64,000 nt of DNA. It comes from Trichocoleus sp. FACHB-46 (GTDB lineage: Bacteria > Cyanobacteriota > Cyanobacteriia > FACHB-46). A program made the translations under genes and the position numbers. The notes beneath the pieces are model-generated. The model worked only from the letters and a program-made list of their open reading frames with translations. It had not been told where the DNA came from and made no database searches. Shown here piece by piece: positions 1 to 10,006 of the stretch (the stretch's first letter is position 1; every line of letters begins with the position of its first letter). Where the stretch lies: positions 186,001 through 250,000 of the forward strand of contig NZ_JACJOD010000006.1 of the NCBI RefSeq assembly GCF_014695385.1. The letters are read 5' to 3'.

Positions 1-667
1 ATTAAAACTGACTGGCAAAATGCAGGTAATTTTGATAGTTAGTACTTTGTTTGTCTTGGCAGTGCCTCTGATCGTGCCCGCAGGCGCAGGTGGCAAACAA
101 TGGGGGCCGCGTTTTTTATTAATCACGGTGCCACTCGTTTCTTTACTAGCAGCAATGCAGCTCAAGCTACTTTTACAAACTTATCAACGCAACCTACAGT
201 TGGCATTATTAGGATTATTTGCTGTATTTTTGACCACTGGTCTGTATATCAACAGTTATTTGGGAGCCGTTGATTTAGCTCGTAATTACCAAGTAATTTT
301 GCCCGCGGTTAAGGGGTTGCGATCGCAACCTGATCCAATAATTGCTATGTCTCATGAGTATGTCGCTCAAGCCCTAGCTCCATCTTTACCCGATAAAACA
401 TTTTTCTTGACTGAAGATAGCCAAGCAGTGAAGCATCTGGGTGGAACGCTATTAACTCAGGGATATAAAAAGTTTTTGTATGTTTGCTACCCCCATCGCG
501 ACTGCAATACTCCTCAAACTAGCCCAGATAATTTAAAGTTTTCGCAAGCAAATCAGCGATTTACGCTACAGTTCTCGGATTTGGGTAAGTTGGGTAAGTA
601 TCCCATCTATGAAGTGTCGATCATGCAGAGTTCTAGCGACGCAGACGCTCCATCTAACCAAGTTTGA
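1..667 (+). CDS. C-terminal part of a polytopic membrane protein (partial)
   Basis: The reading frame is open to the left edge (codons before the first ATG at 20 encode LKLTGK), so this is most likely the end of a longer protein. The visible part has hydrophobic segments near residues 1-20, 30-50 and 58-80, then a soluble tail ending at the TGA at 665-667. A tail after a membrane domain is the layout of GT-C glycosyltransferase-like membrane proteins, and the next gene 25 bp downstream is such a protein. I see no catalytic motif in the retained part, so the function is inferred only from context. Confidence 0.6.
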   Translation, partial: LKLTGKMQVILIVSTLFVLAVPLIVPAGAGGKQWGPRFLLITVPLVSLLAAMQLKLLLQTYQRNLQLALLGLFAVFLTTGLYINSYLGAVDLARNYQVILPAVKGLRSQPDPIIAMSHEYVAQALAPSLPDKTFFLTEDSQAVKHLGGTLLTQGYKKFLYVCYPHRDCNTPQTSPDNLKFSQANQRFTLQFSDLGKLGKYPIYEVSIMQSSSDADAPSNQV

Positions 668-692
668 AATGAGGCATAGATAGCCCAAGCTT

Positions 693-2459
693 ATGTATAA
701 GCACTTTAAAGTTCTTGGATTTAAGTTTGTTGTTTCCCTAGAAACTCTGCTGATCCTGGCGATCGCGATTGGTGTTTTGCTCCGCTTGATTAACTTAGAT
801 AACCGCGAGTTTTGGTACGACGAAGTCTTGTCACTGCTTTTGTCAACCGGGCAAAAAACTGCTTATCGTGGGCCCAAGGATTTACCTGTTGTCTTAGCCC
901 AATACACTCCTTTACTGGACTTACCACCAGAAGCTACAGTCAAGGATGTTGTGAAAACAGTGGTCAACCTCCTGAAAGGTCTTGCAGGCGGAGAGCCCCA
1001 TCCCCCCCTCTTTTTCCTGGCGCAACATCTGTGGCTACGTTTGTTTGGTAATGGAGTGGCAGCAGTGCGAAGCTTGGGGGCCTTACTCAGCGTGGGAGCG
1101 ATCGCCAGTTCCTATGGTTTAGGACGAGTGCTGTTAGGCCATCGTGGTGGCTTGCTCCTGGCGGCACTCCTAGCGACTAATCCTTTTTATCTCTTCCACT
1201 CCCTTAACGTGCGGATGTATGGTCCGCTAGTGCTTTGGGCCGTGCTAAGTGCCTGGGCTCTGCTAGAAATCATTGGTTTCAAGCAGCAGAAAGCCAACGA
1301 TGTTCAACAAAAAGGCCAAAAGACCCAAGAAATTCTTTGGAGCCTCATCTTCATTGGTTCTGTAACGGCTGGACTGATGACGTTTTACCTTTTTGCCTAC
1401 TGGGTAGTAGCTCTGGCGGTCGTGGTGCTCTATTTAGACTGGCGGCGATGGTGGCATCATGGGCTGCGCTTTGGAGCAAGTGTGTTGTTGACTGTTCCTT
1501 GGGTGCTGTGGGGGACTAAACAACAACTCCGGAATGCAGACTTAGGGCGCTTTGATGCTCCAGCGGGCTTTTTAGGAGCTACGATCGCCCATTTAGGAGA
1601 TGTTGTTAATACCCTAGGCACGCATCTGCTCTTGGGAGACTGGGTGACTAGCCTGCCACAAACCATCATCACAACTGCGGGTGTAGCCGTGATCGGGCTA
1701 CTGTTGGTCGCAGTGCCCAGGCTCTGGAAGCAGAGTGAACGGCGAACCTTGGGAGTCGCTTTGATTTTAGGAATTTTCCCCTTACTGCTAGCCCTGGGTT
1801 TGGACGTTGTCACAGGTAAGTTTACTTTGGGGTTTGGTTGGGGAAGGAGTATGATTGTCATCCTGCCCGGATGTTTACTGTTGCTCGCAGTGGGCTTGGA
1901 ACAGGCATTTGTGAGCTGGCGTCAATCGGTAGCTGCGGCTGTTTTGCTGTTGTATATCGGCATTAATGTTGGCGACTTTACCCTCAGACCGCGCTCGATG
2001 TTTCATGAGTTATCAGAGATCATCACCACTACATCCCAGGCAGGGGCTAGCAATCCGACATCTACTTTAATTGTGATGAACTCTCAAGCCTGGGGGCATG
2101 TGATGCGTTTGGCATACTACATTCCTCCTGAAGCACCTGTGACGCTATTAGCGAGAGAGAGCGGTGATTTAGCACCATCCCTAGAAAAGGTTCTGGAGGG
2201 ACAAAGTGTTTCTGAAAAAAGCTGTAAGGAATTCTCAGCATCTAACTGTTTGGCTTCAACTCCAACTGCATACGATCGCGTGCTCTGGTTAGAGAGTGCG
2301 AAACCCGTGTGGTCTCCTAGCACCACCGAAGCTGAAAAACAGCAAGTGCAACAGGTGCTGGATCAGCACTACAACCCAGTCCAAACTCAGCGTTTAACTG
2401 GCACGATGCTTTTGGATGATTTGACCGTCCGTCTTTATACCCGTTCTCCTGCAACCTGA
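693..2459 (+). CDS. GT39/ArnT-like membrane glycosyltransferase
   Basis: 588-residue polytopic protein of the GT-C (GT39, PMT/ArnT-like) type, which transfers a sugar from a polyprenyl-phosphate donor outside the membrane. After the first membrane helix comes FWYDEVLSLL with the Asp-Glu pair (about D43, E44) expected in the first extracytoplasmic loop. Near residue 103 is PHPPLFFLAQHLWLRLFG, typical of the family. About ten further hydrophobic segments follow, then a soluble C-terminal tail from about residue 450. The next gene, a GT2 likely to make the lipid-linked donor, starts 10 bp downstream, so co-transcription is likely. The acceptor (protein, lipid or polysaccharide) cannot be told from sequence. 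Confidence 0.8.
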   Translation: MYKHFKVLGFKFVVSLETLLILAIAIGVLLRLINLDNREFWYDEVLSLLLSTGQKTAYRGPKDLPVVLAQYTPLLDLPPEATVKDVVKTVVNLLKGLAGGEPHPPLFFLAQHLWLRLFGNGVAAVRSLGALLSVGAIASSYGLGRVLLGHRGGLLLAALLATNPFYLFHSLNVRMYGPLVLWAVLSAWALLEIIGFKQQKANDVQQKGQKTQEILWSLIFIGSVTAGLMTFYLFAYWVVALAVVVLYLDWRRWWHHGLRFGASVLLTVPWVLWGTKQQLRNADLGRFDAPAGFLGATIAHLGDVVNTLGTHLLLGDWVTSLPQTIITTAGVAVIGLLLVAVPRLWKQSERRTLGVALILGIFPLLLALGLDVVTGKFTLGFGWGRSMIVILPGCLLLLAVGLEQAFVSWRQSVAAAVLLLYIGINVGDFTLRPRSMFHELSEIITTTSQAGASNPTSTLIVMNSQAWGHVMRLAYYIPPEAPVTLLARESGDLAPSLEKVLEGQSVSEKSCKEFSASNCLASTPTAYDRVLWLESAKPVWSPSTTEAEKQQVQQVLDQHYNPVQTQRLTGTMLLDDLTVRLYTRSPAT

Positions 2460-2469
2460 GGCTTCTTAG

Positions 2470-3696
2470 ATGAGTACTGATCCATCCCGTCCCCTTTTAG
2501 CTCCACCTTCTGGCTCCTTAACAATTAGTGAACCCAAGGTTGATCCTGCCCTCCAACTGGATGCTCCTGAAGCATCTCCTTCTTCTAGCGTTTATTTATC
2601 CCTGGTGATTCCCACTTTCAATGAGAGTGAGAACATTGAAGCCATGATTGAGCTGCTGAGCAAGCTGCTGGATCAGGCGCTTCCAGGTAACTATGAATTG
2701 ATTGTGGTGGATGACGATAGCCCAGACTATACCTGGAAAATTGCGCAGGAGATGGTGAGTCAATATCCGCAACTCCGAGTCATGCGACGGCAGCAGGAAC
2801 GGGGACTCTCCACTGCTGTGATTCGGGGCTGGCAAGTGGCTAGAGGAGAAGTGCTTGGGGTCATCGATGGCGATCTCCAGCATCCCCCAGAAGTTTTGTT
2901 GCAGTTGGTCGCCGAGACGCAGCAGGGGGCAGATTTGGCCACAGCAAGCCGCCATGTCGAAGGAGGTGGCGTGAGTAGCTGGAGTGTGGTGCGGCGGTTT
3001 CTATCGCGTGGCGCTCAATTAATTGGATTGATCATTTTACCGGGGGTGATTGGTCGAGTTTCAGACCCGATGAGCGGCTACTTCTTGGTGCGACGGAGCG
3101 CGATCGCCGGAAAAACGCTGAGTCCTGTAGGCTACAAAATTTTGATTGAAGTGTTGGGCCGAGGCAACATTGGCCGAGTTGCCGAAGTCGGTTATGTGTT
3201 TCAGGAACGCCAAAGCGGCGAGAGCAAGGTGACTTGGAAGCAGTATGTCGAATATCTCCGTCATCTAGTTCGTTTACGTTTAGCCTTGTCTCCCTTTGGT
3301 CGCTTTATCCGCTTTGGCTTTGTGGGGCTAACAGGCTTGTTTGTGGATATGTCGGTGTTCTATTTGCTGCGGGAAGGTTTACAACTAGGACTAACCAGAA
3401 GCAACATCATTTCCGTGGAGTTGGCAATTCTTAATAACTTTCTCTGGAATGATGCCTGGACCTTTAGCGATATTTCTAGTCGGCAACAAGGATGGCGGCA
3501 ACGTGCCAAGCGCTTGCTGAAGTTTAATGTGATTTGCTTGATGGGTTTGATCCTCAATACTCTTATTGTCAACTTTTTGTTCAATGCCTTGGGCATGAAC
3601 CAGTACGTTGCCAAACTGATCGCGATCGCAGTAGTGCTGTTCTGGAACTTCTGGATTAACCTGAAATTGAGCTGGCGGGTCACCGAAGTTAAATAG
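2470..3696 (+). CDS. DPM1-like GT2 glycosyltransferase with C-terminal GtrA domain
   Basis: 408 residues. A disordered N-terminus of about 40 residues precedes a GT-A domain with VIPTFNESENIEAM (about 47-60), IVVDDDSPDYTW (78-89), the DXD-type DGDLQHPPE (133-141) and DPMSGYFLVRR. This is the dolichyl/polyprenyl-phosphate mannose synthase type, which moves a sugar from a nucleotide donor onto polyprenyl phosphate at the cytoplasmic face. From about residue 280 there is a four-helix GtrA domain (FIRFGFVGLTGLFVDM), thought to help flip or anchor the lipid-linked sugar. It sits between two GT39-like genes, which fits supply of their donor. The stop codon lies inside an 11-bp tandem duplication (3685-3706). 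Confidence 0.88.
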   Translation: MSTDPSRPLLAPPSGSLTISEPKVDPALQLDAPEASPSSSVYLSLVIPTFNESENIEAMIELLSKLLDQALPGNYELIVVDDDSPDYTWKIAQEMVSQYPQLRVMRRQQERGLSTAVIRGWQVARGEVLGVIDGDLQHPPEVLLQLVAETQQGADLATASRHVEGGGVSSWSVVRRFLSRGAQLIGLIILPGVIGRVSDPMSGYFLVRRSAIAGKTLSPVGYKILIEVLGRGNIGRVAEVGYVFQERQSGESKVTWKQYVEYLRHLVRLRLALSPFGRFIRFGFVGLTGLFVDMSVFYLLREGLQLGLTRSNIISVELAILNNFLWNDAWTFSDISSRQQGWRQRAKRLLKFNVICLMGLILNTLIVNFLFNALGMNQYVAKLIAIAVVLFWNFWINLKLSWRVTEVK

Positions 3697-3706
3697 AAGT
3701 TAAATA
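3685..3706 (+). repeat. 11-bp perfect tandem duplication across a stop codon
   Basis: GAAGTTAAATA occurs twice back to back (3685-3695, 3696-3706). The first copy contains most of the TAG stop of the upstream GT2-GtrA gene, so the encoded protein is unaffected. It looks like a slippage duplication. Confidence 0.9.
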
Positions 3707-3882
3707 AGAGATAGGCAGCGGCAGCAAAAGCGTCTTGCAAACAGGCGCTCAACCTAAATTTGTGAGAGACTGATCGACTTGAAGGAGAGCACGCAGACGA
3801 GTTGCTGAAATTGGGTGTGGCAATTCATAATCTGGGTGACTGACCTTTGATTCTGGAAAGCGCTTGCTTTGGGTGCTAGCAC

Positions 3883-5667
3883 TTGAAAACTTTGCTTCAC
3901 AGCCGCTGGCTGCATCTCCTACTGCTGTTGTTTTGGCTAGTGATTGGTCTAGGGCTGCGTTTCCTCTGCCTTGACTTGAAATCAGTTTGGACTGATGAAT
4001 TTGCCACTTTGGTCTTTAGCTTAGGGCACAGTTTCAGGACAGTTCCTCTGAATCAAGCGATCGCCCTAGACACGCTCCTGCAACCTCTACAGCTAGAACC
4101 ACAAACAGGAGTCGCTGCGGTACTGGAGCATTTGATGCAGGAGAGTACCCATCCTCCGCTCTATTTTGTGCTGGCTCATTGGTGGCTGCAATGGTTTCCG
4201 TCCCAGGAAGGTTTGGTGTCTATTTGGGCGGCGCGATCGCTACCTGCTATCTTGGGAGCGCTCTCGATCCCCGCGATGTTCGGCTTAGGCTGGCTCGCTT
4301 TTGGGTCTCGCTTAGTTGGGCATCTAGCAGCCGCTGTTATGGCTGTTTCTCCTTATGGCATCTACCTGGCTCAAGAAGCGCGTCACTATACCTTAGCTGT
4401 GTTGTGGGTGATCGCTTCACTCAGTTGCTTGGTTGCCGCTGTGCGATCGCTACGGGCGCATAAACCTTTACCCGTCCCAAGTGGGCTGGGTTGGGTTGCA
4501 GTCAATGCCCTAGGGATGGCCACCCATCACTTCTTTGTTCTAACTTTATTAGCCGAGGCTCTGATATTACTAGGGTTTTGGCTTTTGGCTGCTTGGGCAA
4601 GCCTCTTCAAAAAGCATGAGCAGACGTTTCAGTGGCCAACGCTCAAGCTTTGGGGACGAATTTATACGGTGGCCGCTGGCACCATAGCTGGCATCGTAGT
4701 TTGGCTGCCCACTTGGCAAGCTGTTTATGGCAACCAGCTGACTGATTGGATCTATAGCGGTAGTCGGGCTGGACTCGGTTGGTTCGATCCACTGCTACAG
4801 GCTTTGGTGGGATGGATCACCATGTTGGTCTTTTTACCCATTCAAGCACCGAATCCCGTGGCGGTGATTGTTTCTGGCCTGGGTATGCTGCTCTTTTTGG
4901 TCTGGTCAGTGCCCTTAATTTATCGAGGATTAAGGCAGCAGTGGCAGCACTTCCAGAGTCGCTTAGCGCTGCAAGTATTGGGTGGCTTTGTTCTGAGTGC
5001 GATTGCCCTCTTTTTTGCGATCGCTTACGGGTTAGAAACCGAGATTAACAGCGCCTTTCGTTTCAACTTTGTTTATTTTCCCGCTGTCATTGCCTTGTTG
5101 GGAGCCAGCCTCGCCGCTTTTTGGTCTGGGTCTGTCGGGTCTCAACCGAGGGCATCTACAGCAAGAATAGTGGGTGGTTTCTGGAAATGGTGGCAACCCA
5201 ACGGTAAAACGGTGGTGCTCGTTATTTGGCTGGTTGGTCTGCTGAGTGGCCTAACCGTTGCGACAGGATGGGGTTATCAGAAAACGCATCGGCCTGATGT
5301 AGTGGTGCAGCATCTCCAGCAGGCAGCTCAATCTCCTACCTTGATTGCGATCGCCCATGCGACTCACGGACAAACAGGCAGGCTGATGGGTCTGGCTTGG
5401 GAACTAAAACACCAGCAGACCGCAGGGGCATTAGCCAATCCGCTCTTTTTGCTGGCCCACCAAGATCAAAATCCGTTATCTAGTGCGATCGCACTTCAGC
5501 AAGCTTTAAGCCAATTGCCTCGACCGCTGGATCTATGGTTGCTGAACTTCCCTAATCCAGACGAGACACAGAGTTTAGCTTCCCTACTGGCGGCAGAGCG
5601 CTGTGTGGACGATCCGCAGCACAAACATCGCACTGATGGCTACCGATATCGTTTGTACCGTTGTTAA
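3883..5667 (+). CDS. GT39-like membrane glycosyltransferase (TTG start)
   Basis: 594 residues, many membrane helices. The N-terminus has a hydrophobic helix followed by VWTDEFATLVFSLG with the family Asp-Glu pair (about D38, E39), then THPPLYFVLAHWWLQWF near residue 88, the same signature as the gene at 693. The C-terminal 120 residues are soluble. The frame begins with TTG at 3883; no in-frame ATG precedes the conserved first helix, so TTG is the likely start. It is 186 bp downstream of the GT2-GtrA gene and ends 10 bp before a convergent gene. Probably a paralogue of the 693 gene using a lipid-linked sugar; acceptor unknown. Confidence 0.78.
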   Translation: MKTLLHSRWLHLLLLLFWLVIGLGLRFLCLDLKSVWTDEFATLVFSLGHSFRTVPLNQAIALDTLLQPLQLEPQTGVAAVLEHLMQESTHPPLYFVLAHWWLQWFPSQEGLVSIWAARSLPAILGALSIPAMFGLGWLAFGSRLVGHLAAAVMAVSPYGIYLAQEARHYTLAVLWVIASLSCLVAAVRSLRAHKPLPVPSGLGWVAVNALGMATHHFFVLTLLAEALILLGFWLLAAWASLFKKHEQTFQWPTLKLWGRIYTVAAGTIAGIVVWLPTWQAVYGNQLTDWIYSGSRAGLGWFDPLLQALVGWITMLVFLPIQAPNPVAVIVSGLGMLLFLVWSVPLIYRGLRQQWQHFQSRLALQVLGGFVLSAIALFFAIAYGLETEINSAFRFNFVYFPAVIALLGASLAAFWSGSVGSQPRASTARIVGGFWKWWQPNGKTVVLVIWLVGLLSGLTVATGWGYQKTHRPDVVVQHLQQAAQSPTLIAIAHATHGQTGRLMGLAWELKHQQTAGALANPLFLLAHQDQNPLSSAIALQQALSQLPRPLDLWLLNFPNPDETQSLASLLAAERCVDDPQHKHRTDGYRYRLYRC

Positions 5668-5677
5668 ACAATTGGGA

Positions 5678-6289
5678 TCACTTGGTAAACTGCACCTGAT
5701 AGGCCATTAGCTCTAACCCAGACACAGAAAGGTTGATCGCTTCACAAGCCCAAGTGCTGGCTTGCAACTGCTGAAACGCCGACTCCGTAAGTAAAATCTC
5801 ATTAGTTCGGGCCAGGTCTTCCCCTAGCTTGGAAGCTAAGTTCATCTCGTTGCCGTACAGATCTGCTCCTGCTACCAGCAACACTTCCCCGTAGCCAATG
5901 CCAATGCTAGCGTACAAATCCATTGCATCTGGTAGGCCAGAATTGACAGCCGCTAGGCTTTTTAGGATATCCACCGCAGCGCTCACCGCAGCATCAACAG
6001 TCGGAAAAATCGCAAATAAGTTATCAGCTTCTTGTTTGATTACAGTTCCTCGGTCCTGTTCGACGAGAGGCGTTGCGATCGCACCCAAGCGATGGATCAT
6101 GGCTAGGAAGTGCGTAATGCCATACCGAATTGTGAGTCGAGAAAAGCCCGACATATCCAGCACCAAAATTGCGTGAGTTTCGGCAAAAATGGTGTGAATT
6201 TGAGCGTCAATCTCAGCTGCCTTTTCGGGGTACTCGTTGCGAACTTGAAGTAGGCGGTGCAATTCAGCTTTGGTGTTTTGAGGGTGCAT
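5678..6289 (-). CDS. Small class III adenylate/guanylate cyclase-domain protein
   Basis: 203 residues: a helical N-terminus (about 1-35), then a class III nucleotidyl cyclase homology domain. The first metal Asp is in LDMSGFS (D45) and the second in IKQEADNLF (D89). Lys85 sits at the purine-recognition position typical of adenylyl cyclases. In the transition-state motif N-x3-R, Asn150 is present but the Arg position is Lys154 (NLASK), so activity may be weak or lost. There is no attached sensor, receiver or membrane domain. It is convergent with the GT39-like gene and followed, on the same strand 54 bp upstream, by thioredoxin. Confidence 0.75.
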   Translation of the reverse strand: MHPQNTKAELHRLLQVRNEYPEKAAEIDAQIHTIFAETHAILVLDMSGFSRLTIRYGITHFLAMIHRLGAIATPLVEQDRGTVIKQEADNLFAIFPTVDAAVSAAVDILKSLAAVNSGLPDAMDLYASIGIGYGEVLLVAGADLYGNEMNLASKLGEDLARTNEILLTESAFQQLQASTWACEAINLSVSGLELMAYQVQFTK

Positions 6290-6343
6290 AGAGTCAGGAG
6301 AGATATAGCGATCGCGACTACTTTAGCAACCCTCGCATCCTGC

Positions 6344-6673
6344 CTAAGACTTTCCGGAAACTAATGGCTGTAAACGTTGCACAATCTGTGTCGCCTGCAT
6401 CACACCTTCCATGCGATCGATCGGTTGCCCACCCTTAAATAAGACCAGTGTGGGCAGTGCATGAATTTGGTATTGCGAAGCTAATTCGGGGTAGGTTTCG
6501 GTGTTGATTTTTACGACGCGCAGTTGCTCCTTCATCTGAGCATTCACTTGCTCTAGAATCGGACCCATGACTTGGCAAGGACCACACCAAGGCGCATAGA
6601 AATCTACGAGTGTGGGTAACTCAGAACCAGATAACAATTCTTGAAAATTACTGAACTGTTTTTTGGTAGCCAT
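6344..6673 (-). CDS. Thioredoxin
   Basis: 109 residues, the usual thioredoxin length, covering the whole fold. The redox motif is APWCGPC with C30 and C33; the cis-proline loop is HALPTLVLFKGG. It is a cytoplasmic dithiol donor for disulfide reduction. I chose the ATG at 6673 because the longer TTG start at 6682 only adds three residues. Single-gene spacing on both sides suggests independent transcription. Confidence 0.93.
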   Translation of the reverse strand: MATKKQFSNFQELLSGSELPTLVDFYAPWCGPCQVMGPILEQVNAQMKEQLRVVKINTETYPELASQYQIHALPTLVLFKGGQPIDRMEGVMQATQIVQRLQPLVSGKS

Positions 6674-6873
6674 AATACACAACCCAGTTGCTGATCATTG
6701 CTTTGATCCTAGTGCAAATCTTTTGTGGCTCATCTGTCCTCGGTTAAGGAGTATCTCAGCTAAGGGGCGGTACACAGGTAATGAATCATTACCAAATTTA
6801 GGACTACTCGTTAAGCAACGGAGTGGGGACGTAAATGGCCTAAGATGATTGAGCAATTGGCCACTGAGTTTGA

Positions 6874-7659
<786 letters not shown>

Positions 7660-7684
7660 GGGTCTCGGGAAGGAAATTATTGTA

Positions 7685-7708
7685 GGGGCAATCTCTTGTG
7701 GTTGCCCT
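7685..7708 (+). terminator. Hairpin downstream of fabG
   Basis: GGGCAA (7686-7691) pairs with TTGCCC (7702-7707) around a 10-nt loop. No T-run follows, so it may be a repeat or weak terminator. Confidence 0.35.
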
Positions 7709-7908
7709 CCACTATCGGCTATTGGCTCACTATTAGCTCAGAGCGACTTATCAACATCTGCACCTACATGAAGGCAATATCGCAGTTACTTGATAAATCC
7801 TGAAGCGGACTCTAGAAAAAATTAGTCTCAGCAAGCTAGAACTGTAGAACAAGACCATGATGGTTTAAGGCGCAAATTTCCTAATTGGGACACTGCTGAG
7901 GCAAAGCA

Positions 7909-8496
7909 ATGAGGAATGACGACAGAAAGGCGATCGCCCGTGAACTCAGAAACCATACTCTGATTCTGGGCGGCTTCATTATCTGTATTTGGTTGCTAGA
8001 AATTGTTGATTCGTTTGTTTTAGGCAATGCGCTTAACGTCTTTGGCATTCGCCCTCGAAGTATTAGTGGCCTGCGTGGCATCCTATTTGCGCCGTTTCTA
8101 CATGGCGGCTTAGGACATTTAATGGCCAATACCATCCCTTTTCTAGTGTTGGGATGGTTCGTGATGCTCCGAGAAGTCAGCGACTTCTTCATCGTTAGTC
8201 TGATTACAATTCTGGCAAGTGGCTTAGGCGTGTGGTTGTTTGGCTCCCCTAACTCAATTCATATCGGTGCCAGCGGTTTAATTTTTGGCTACTTTGGCTT
8301 TTTATTATTACGGGGCTACTTTGAAAGAAGCGCGGTAGGGATCGCCTTTTCACTTCTAGTGGGCACTCTCTACGGCAGCTTGATCTGGGGAGTCCTGCCC
8401 GTGAGTAATGGCATTTCGTGGGAGGGCCATTTATTTGGTTTCCTCGGCGGAGTCTTAGCAGCTCGTCTTCTAGCGCGACGCAAAAAACCTATCTAA
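7909..8496 (+). CDS. Rhomboid-family intramembrane serine protease
   Basis: 195 residues, about six membrane helices, compact rhomboid core. The catalytic Ser is in IHIGASGLIFG (S122) and the catalytic His in WEGHLFGFLGG (H174). The helix-2 signature is FLHGGLGHLMANT with H65, H70 and N74. It would cleave single-pass membrane proteins inside the membrane. It has no cytosolic accessory domain. It ends at a strong bidirectional terminator and is flanked by unrelated genes, so substrates cannot be guessed. Confidence 0.9.
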   Translation: MRNDDRKAIARELRNHTLILGGFIICIWLLEIVDSFVLGNALNVFGIRPRSISGLRGILFAPFLHGGLGHLMANTIPFLVLGWFVMLREVSDFFIVSLITILASGLGVWLFGSPNSIHIGASGLIFGYFGFLLLRGYFERSAVGIAFSLLVGTLYGSLIWGVLPVSNGISWEGHLFGFLGGVLAARLLARRKKPI

Positions 8497-8497
8497 T

Positions 8498-8533
8498 AAA
8501 AAGGGTGAGCCAGGTATTAGACTCACCCTTTTT
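8498..8533. terminator. Bidirectional intrinsic terminator
   Basis: AAAAAGGGTGAG (8498-8509) is the exact inverse of CTCACCCTTTTT (8522-8533), with a 12-nt loop. T-runs flank it on both strands, so it can end the rhomboid gene (plus) and the YsnF-like gene (minus). Confidence 0.85.
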
Positions 8534-8584
8534 ACTATTAGCTAAACTGTCCTAGCTGCAATGCAGCCTTCACGAGGCGCTGAG

Positions 8585-9577
8585 TTAGATGCGAGGATTG
8601 GAGCGATCGATAATTCCACGACCTTGGTCGTCAATATCGAGTTCTTCGCGGCGAATTTGCTCTTCCGCCTGCACGGTATCGCGCTCTACTTCTTTGCGGA
8701 TCTTGACTTCTTCCCGCAGCACTGCTTCCTTATGGATGTCAGCTTGCTCTTCGTAGATCTCGACTCGAGCCACTTCTCCTTCGCGGAAATCAGCTTCTCC
8801 AGCGGGAACAGCAGTTCCTGCATTTGTGGGAGTCGTGCGTTCTACAACGATCCGCTCTTTCTCAACTGGAACTTGAACTCGGGTAGTTTCGGTTTCTACA
8901 CGCTTGCCAACATTAACTTCCCCAGTTTTGACGCGGGTCTTGTCAGCAATCAGTCTTTCTTCGTACAGATTCACTTGCTGAGTATTTTGGGCAGACAGAT
9001 TCCGGTCAGTTAGATTGCTGCCAGAAATGTCGCGATCGCCACTGTCAGAGCCTTTCACTTTACTTTCAACTTTGTCCCACGCATCACGAGCAGCATGCTT
9101 GGCTTTATCCCAACCTAAGCCTGCATTACCCTGACGGGTTTCATAGTGGTTCCGTAAGTCTGGCTCAATCTCGTCAAACTTTCTCCCGGTGTTGGCATGC
9201 AGACCATATCCCTCATACCCAGTCTGGTAGGCTGGCTTATAATCGTCATACGTGTGGCCTGGTTCCACATAAGGCCGAGAGTTGTAATTATTGCGCCAGT
9301 AGTCGTCTTCTACAGTAGGGTCAACGGATTCAGCTGCACTCTTACCAACTAAACCCCCAGCGACTGCTCCAACTGCACTACCAATGACTGCACCTACTGG
9401 GCCGCCAATCACACCGCCCACAACTGCACCTACTGTCCCAATTCCAGCGGCACCAATGCCAGTGCCTACGGGGTGAGCACCAGGTTGACCAGAGAGCGGA
9501 TCACGATTCGCATCGGGCTCATGGGTGTCGTTTTTTTGATTCAAATCATGGTTTTTATTTTTGTCTAAATCAGCCAT
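8585..9577 (-). CDS. YsnF/AvaK-like (DUF2382) stress protein with glycine zipper
   Basis: 330 residues. The N-terminal 35 residues are very polar. Residues about 37-80 are a Gly/Ala-rich zipper (GVIGGPVGAVIGSAVGAVAG) that could form membrane-inserting helices. The middle is charged and Tyr-rich. The C-terminus (about 200-330) is a two-part DUF2382 domain (VQVPVEKERIVVERT; EVKIRKEVERDTVQ). DUF2382 proteins of the YsnF/AvaK type are linked to stress and, in Anabaena, to akinetes; biochemical role unknown. AGGAGG lies 6 bases before the ATG, a strong ribosome site suggesting high expression. It stands alone with a 429-bp upstream spacer. Confidence 0.82.
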   Translation of the reverse strand: MADLDKNKNHDLNQKNDTHEPDANRDPLSGQPGAHPVGTGIGAAGIGTVGAVVGGVIGGPVGAVIGSAVGAVAGGLVGKSAAESVDPTVEDDYWRNNYNSRPYVEPGHTYDDYKPAYQTGYEGYGLHANTGRKFDEIEPDLRNHYETRQGNAGLGWDKAKHAARDAWDKVESKVKGSDSGDRDISGSNLTDRNLSAQNTQQVNLYEERLIADKTRVKTGEVNVGKRVETETTRVQVPVEKERIVVERTTPTNAGTAVPAGEADFREGEVARVEIYEEQADIHKEAVLREEVKIRKEVERDTVQAEEQIRREELDIDDQGRGIIDRSNPRI

Positions 9578-10006
9578 ATTTTTCCTCCTGTTTTCTTATG
9601 GTTGGCAAACAACAGACCTAAATTCTGTTTTACTGCCACCTTCCCAGCCTAGGCGGTGGTTTTGGCAGGGCTTTATACCTCAAGTAAGACTTAGGGGATT
9701 TTGATAAATTTTTATGGCTTAAGTCAGATCTAAATCCACTCGATGTAACCCGATCGAGCCAGAAAATCTCCAGCTATAGGTACTTTTCAGCAGAGTGATT
9801 TGAGAAGGGAATAGATAAAGAAACTTTACGATTTTTAATCTTGAGAGTTTGGATAGCTTTGACGACAGCAACATCAGAATTTCATAGCCTCAAGCAAATT
9901 TATAACTTAGGCTTTTTATCCCTGAAGTAGCCTCAATTCTGTAGAGTAATAAGAGGCGATCGCCAGCTTATTCTGTAGTTAAACGTTTATTAATTCTTTG
10001 TTAATC
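9578..10006. other. Divergent intergenic region, 429 bp
   Basis: AT-rich spacer that must hold the promoters for the leftward YsnF-like gene and the rightward gene at 10007. CCACC (9641-) and GGTGG (9655-) can pair around a short loop. I see no coding frame of note, RNA gene or clear operator. Confidence 0.5.

Noticed and set aside
8561-9013. Plus-strand frame opposite the YsnF-like gene
   Set aside because: Antisense shadow of a repetitive charged coding region.
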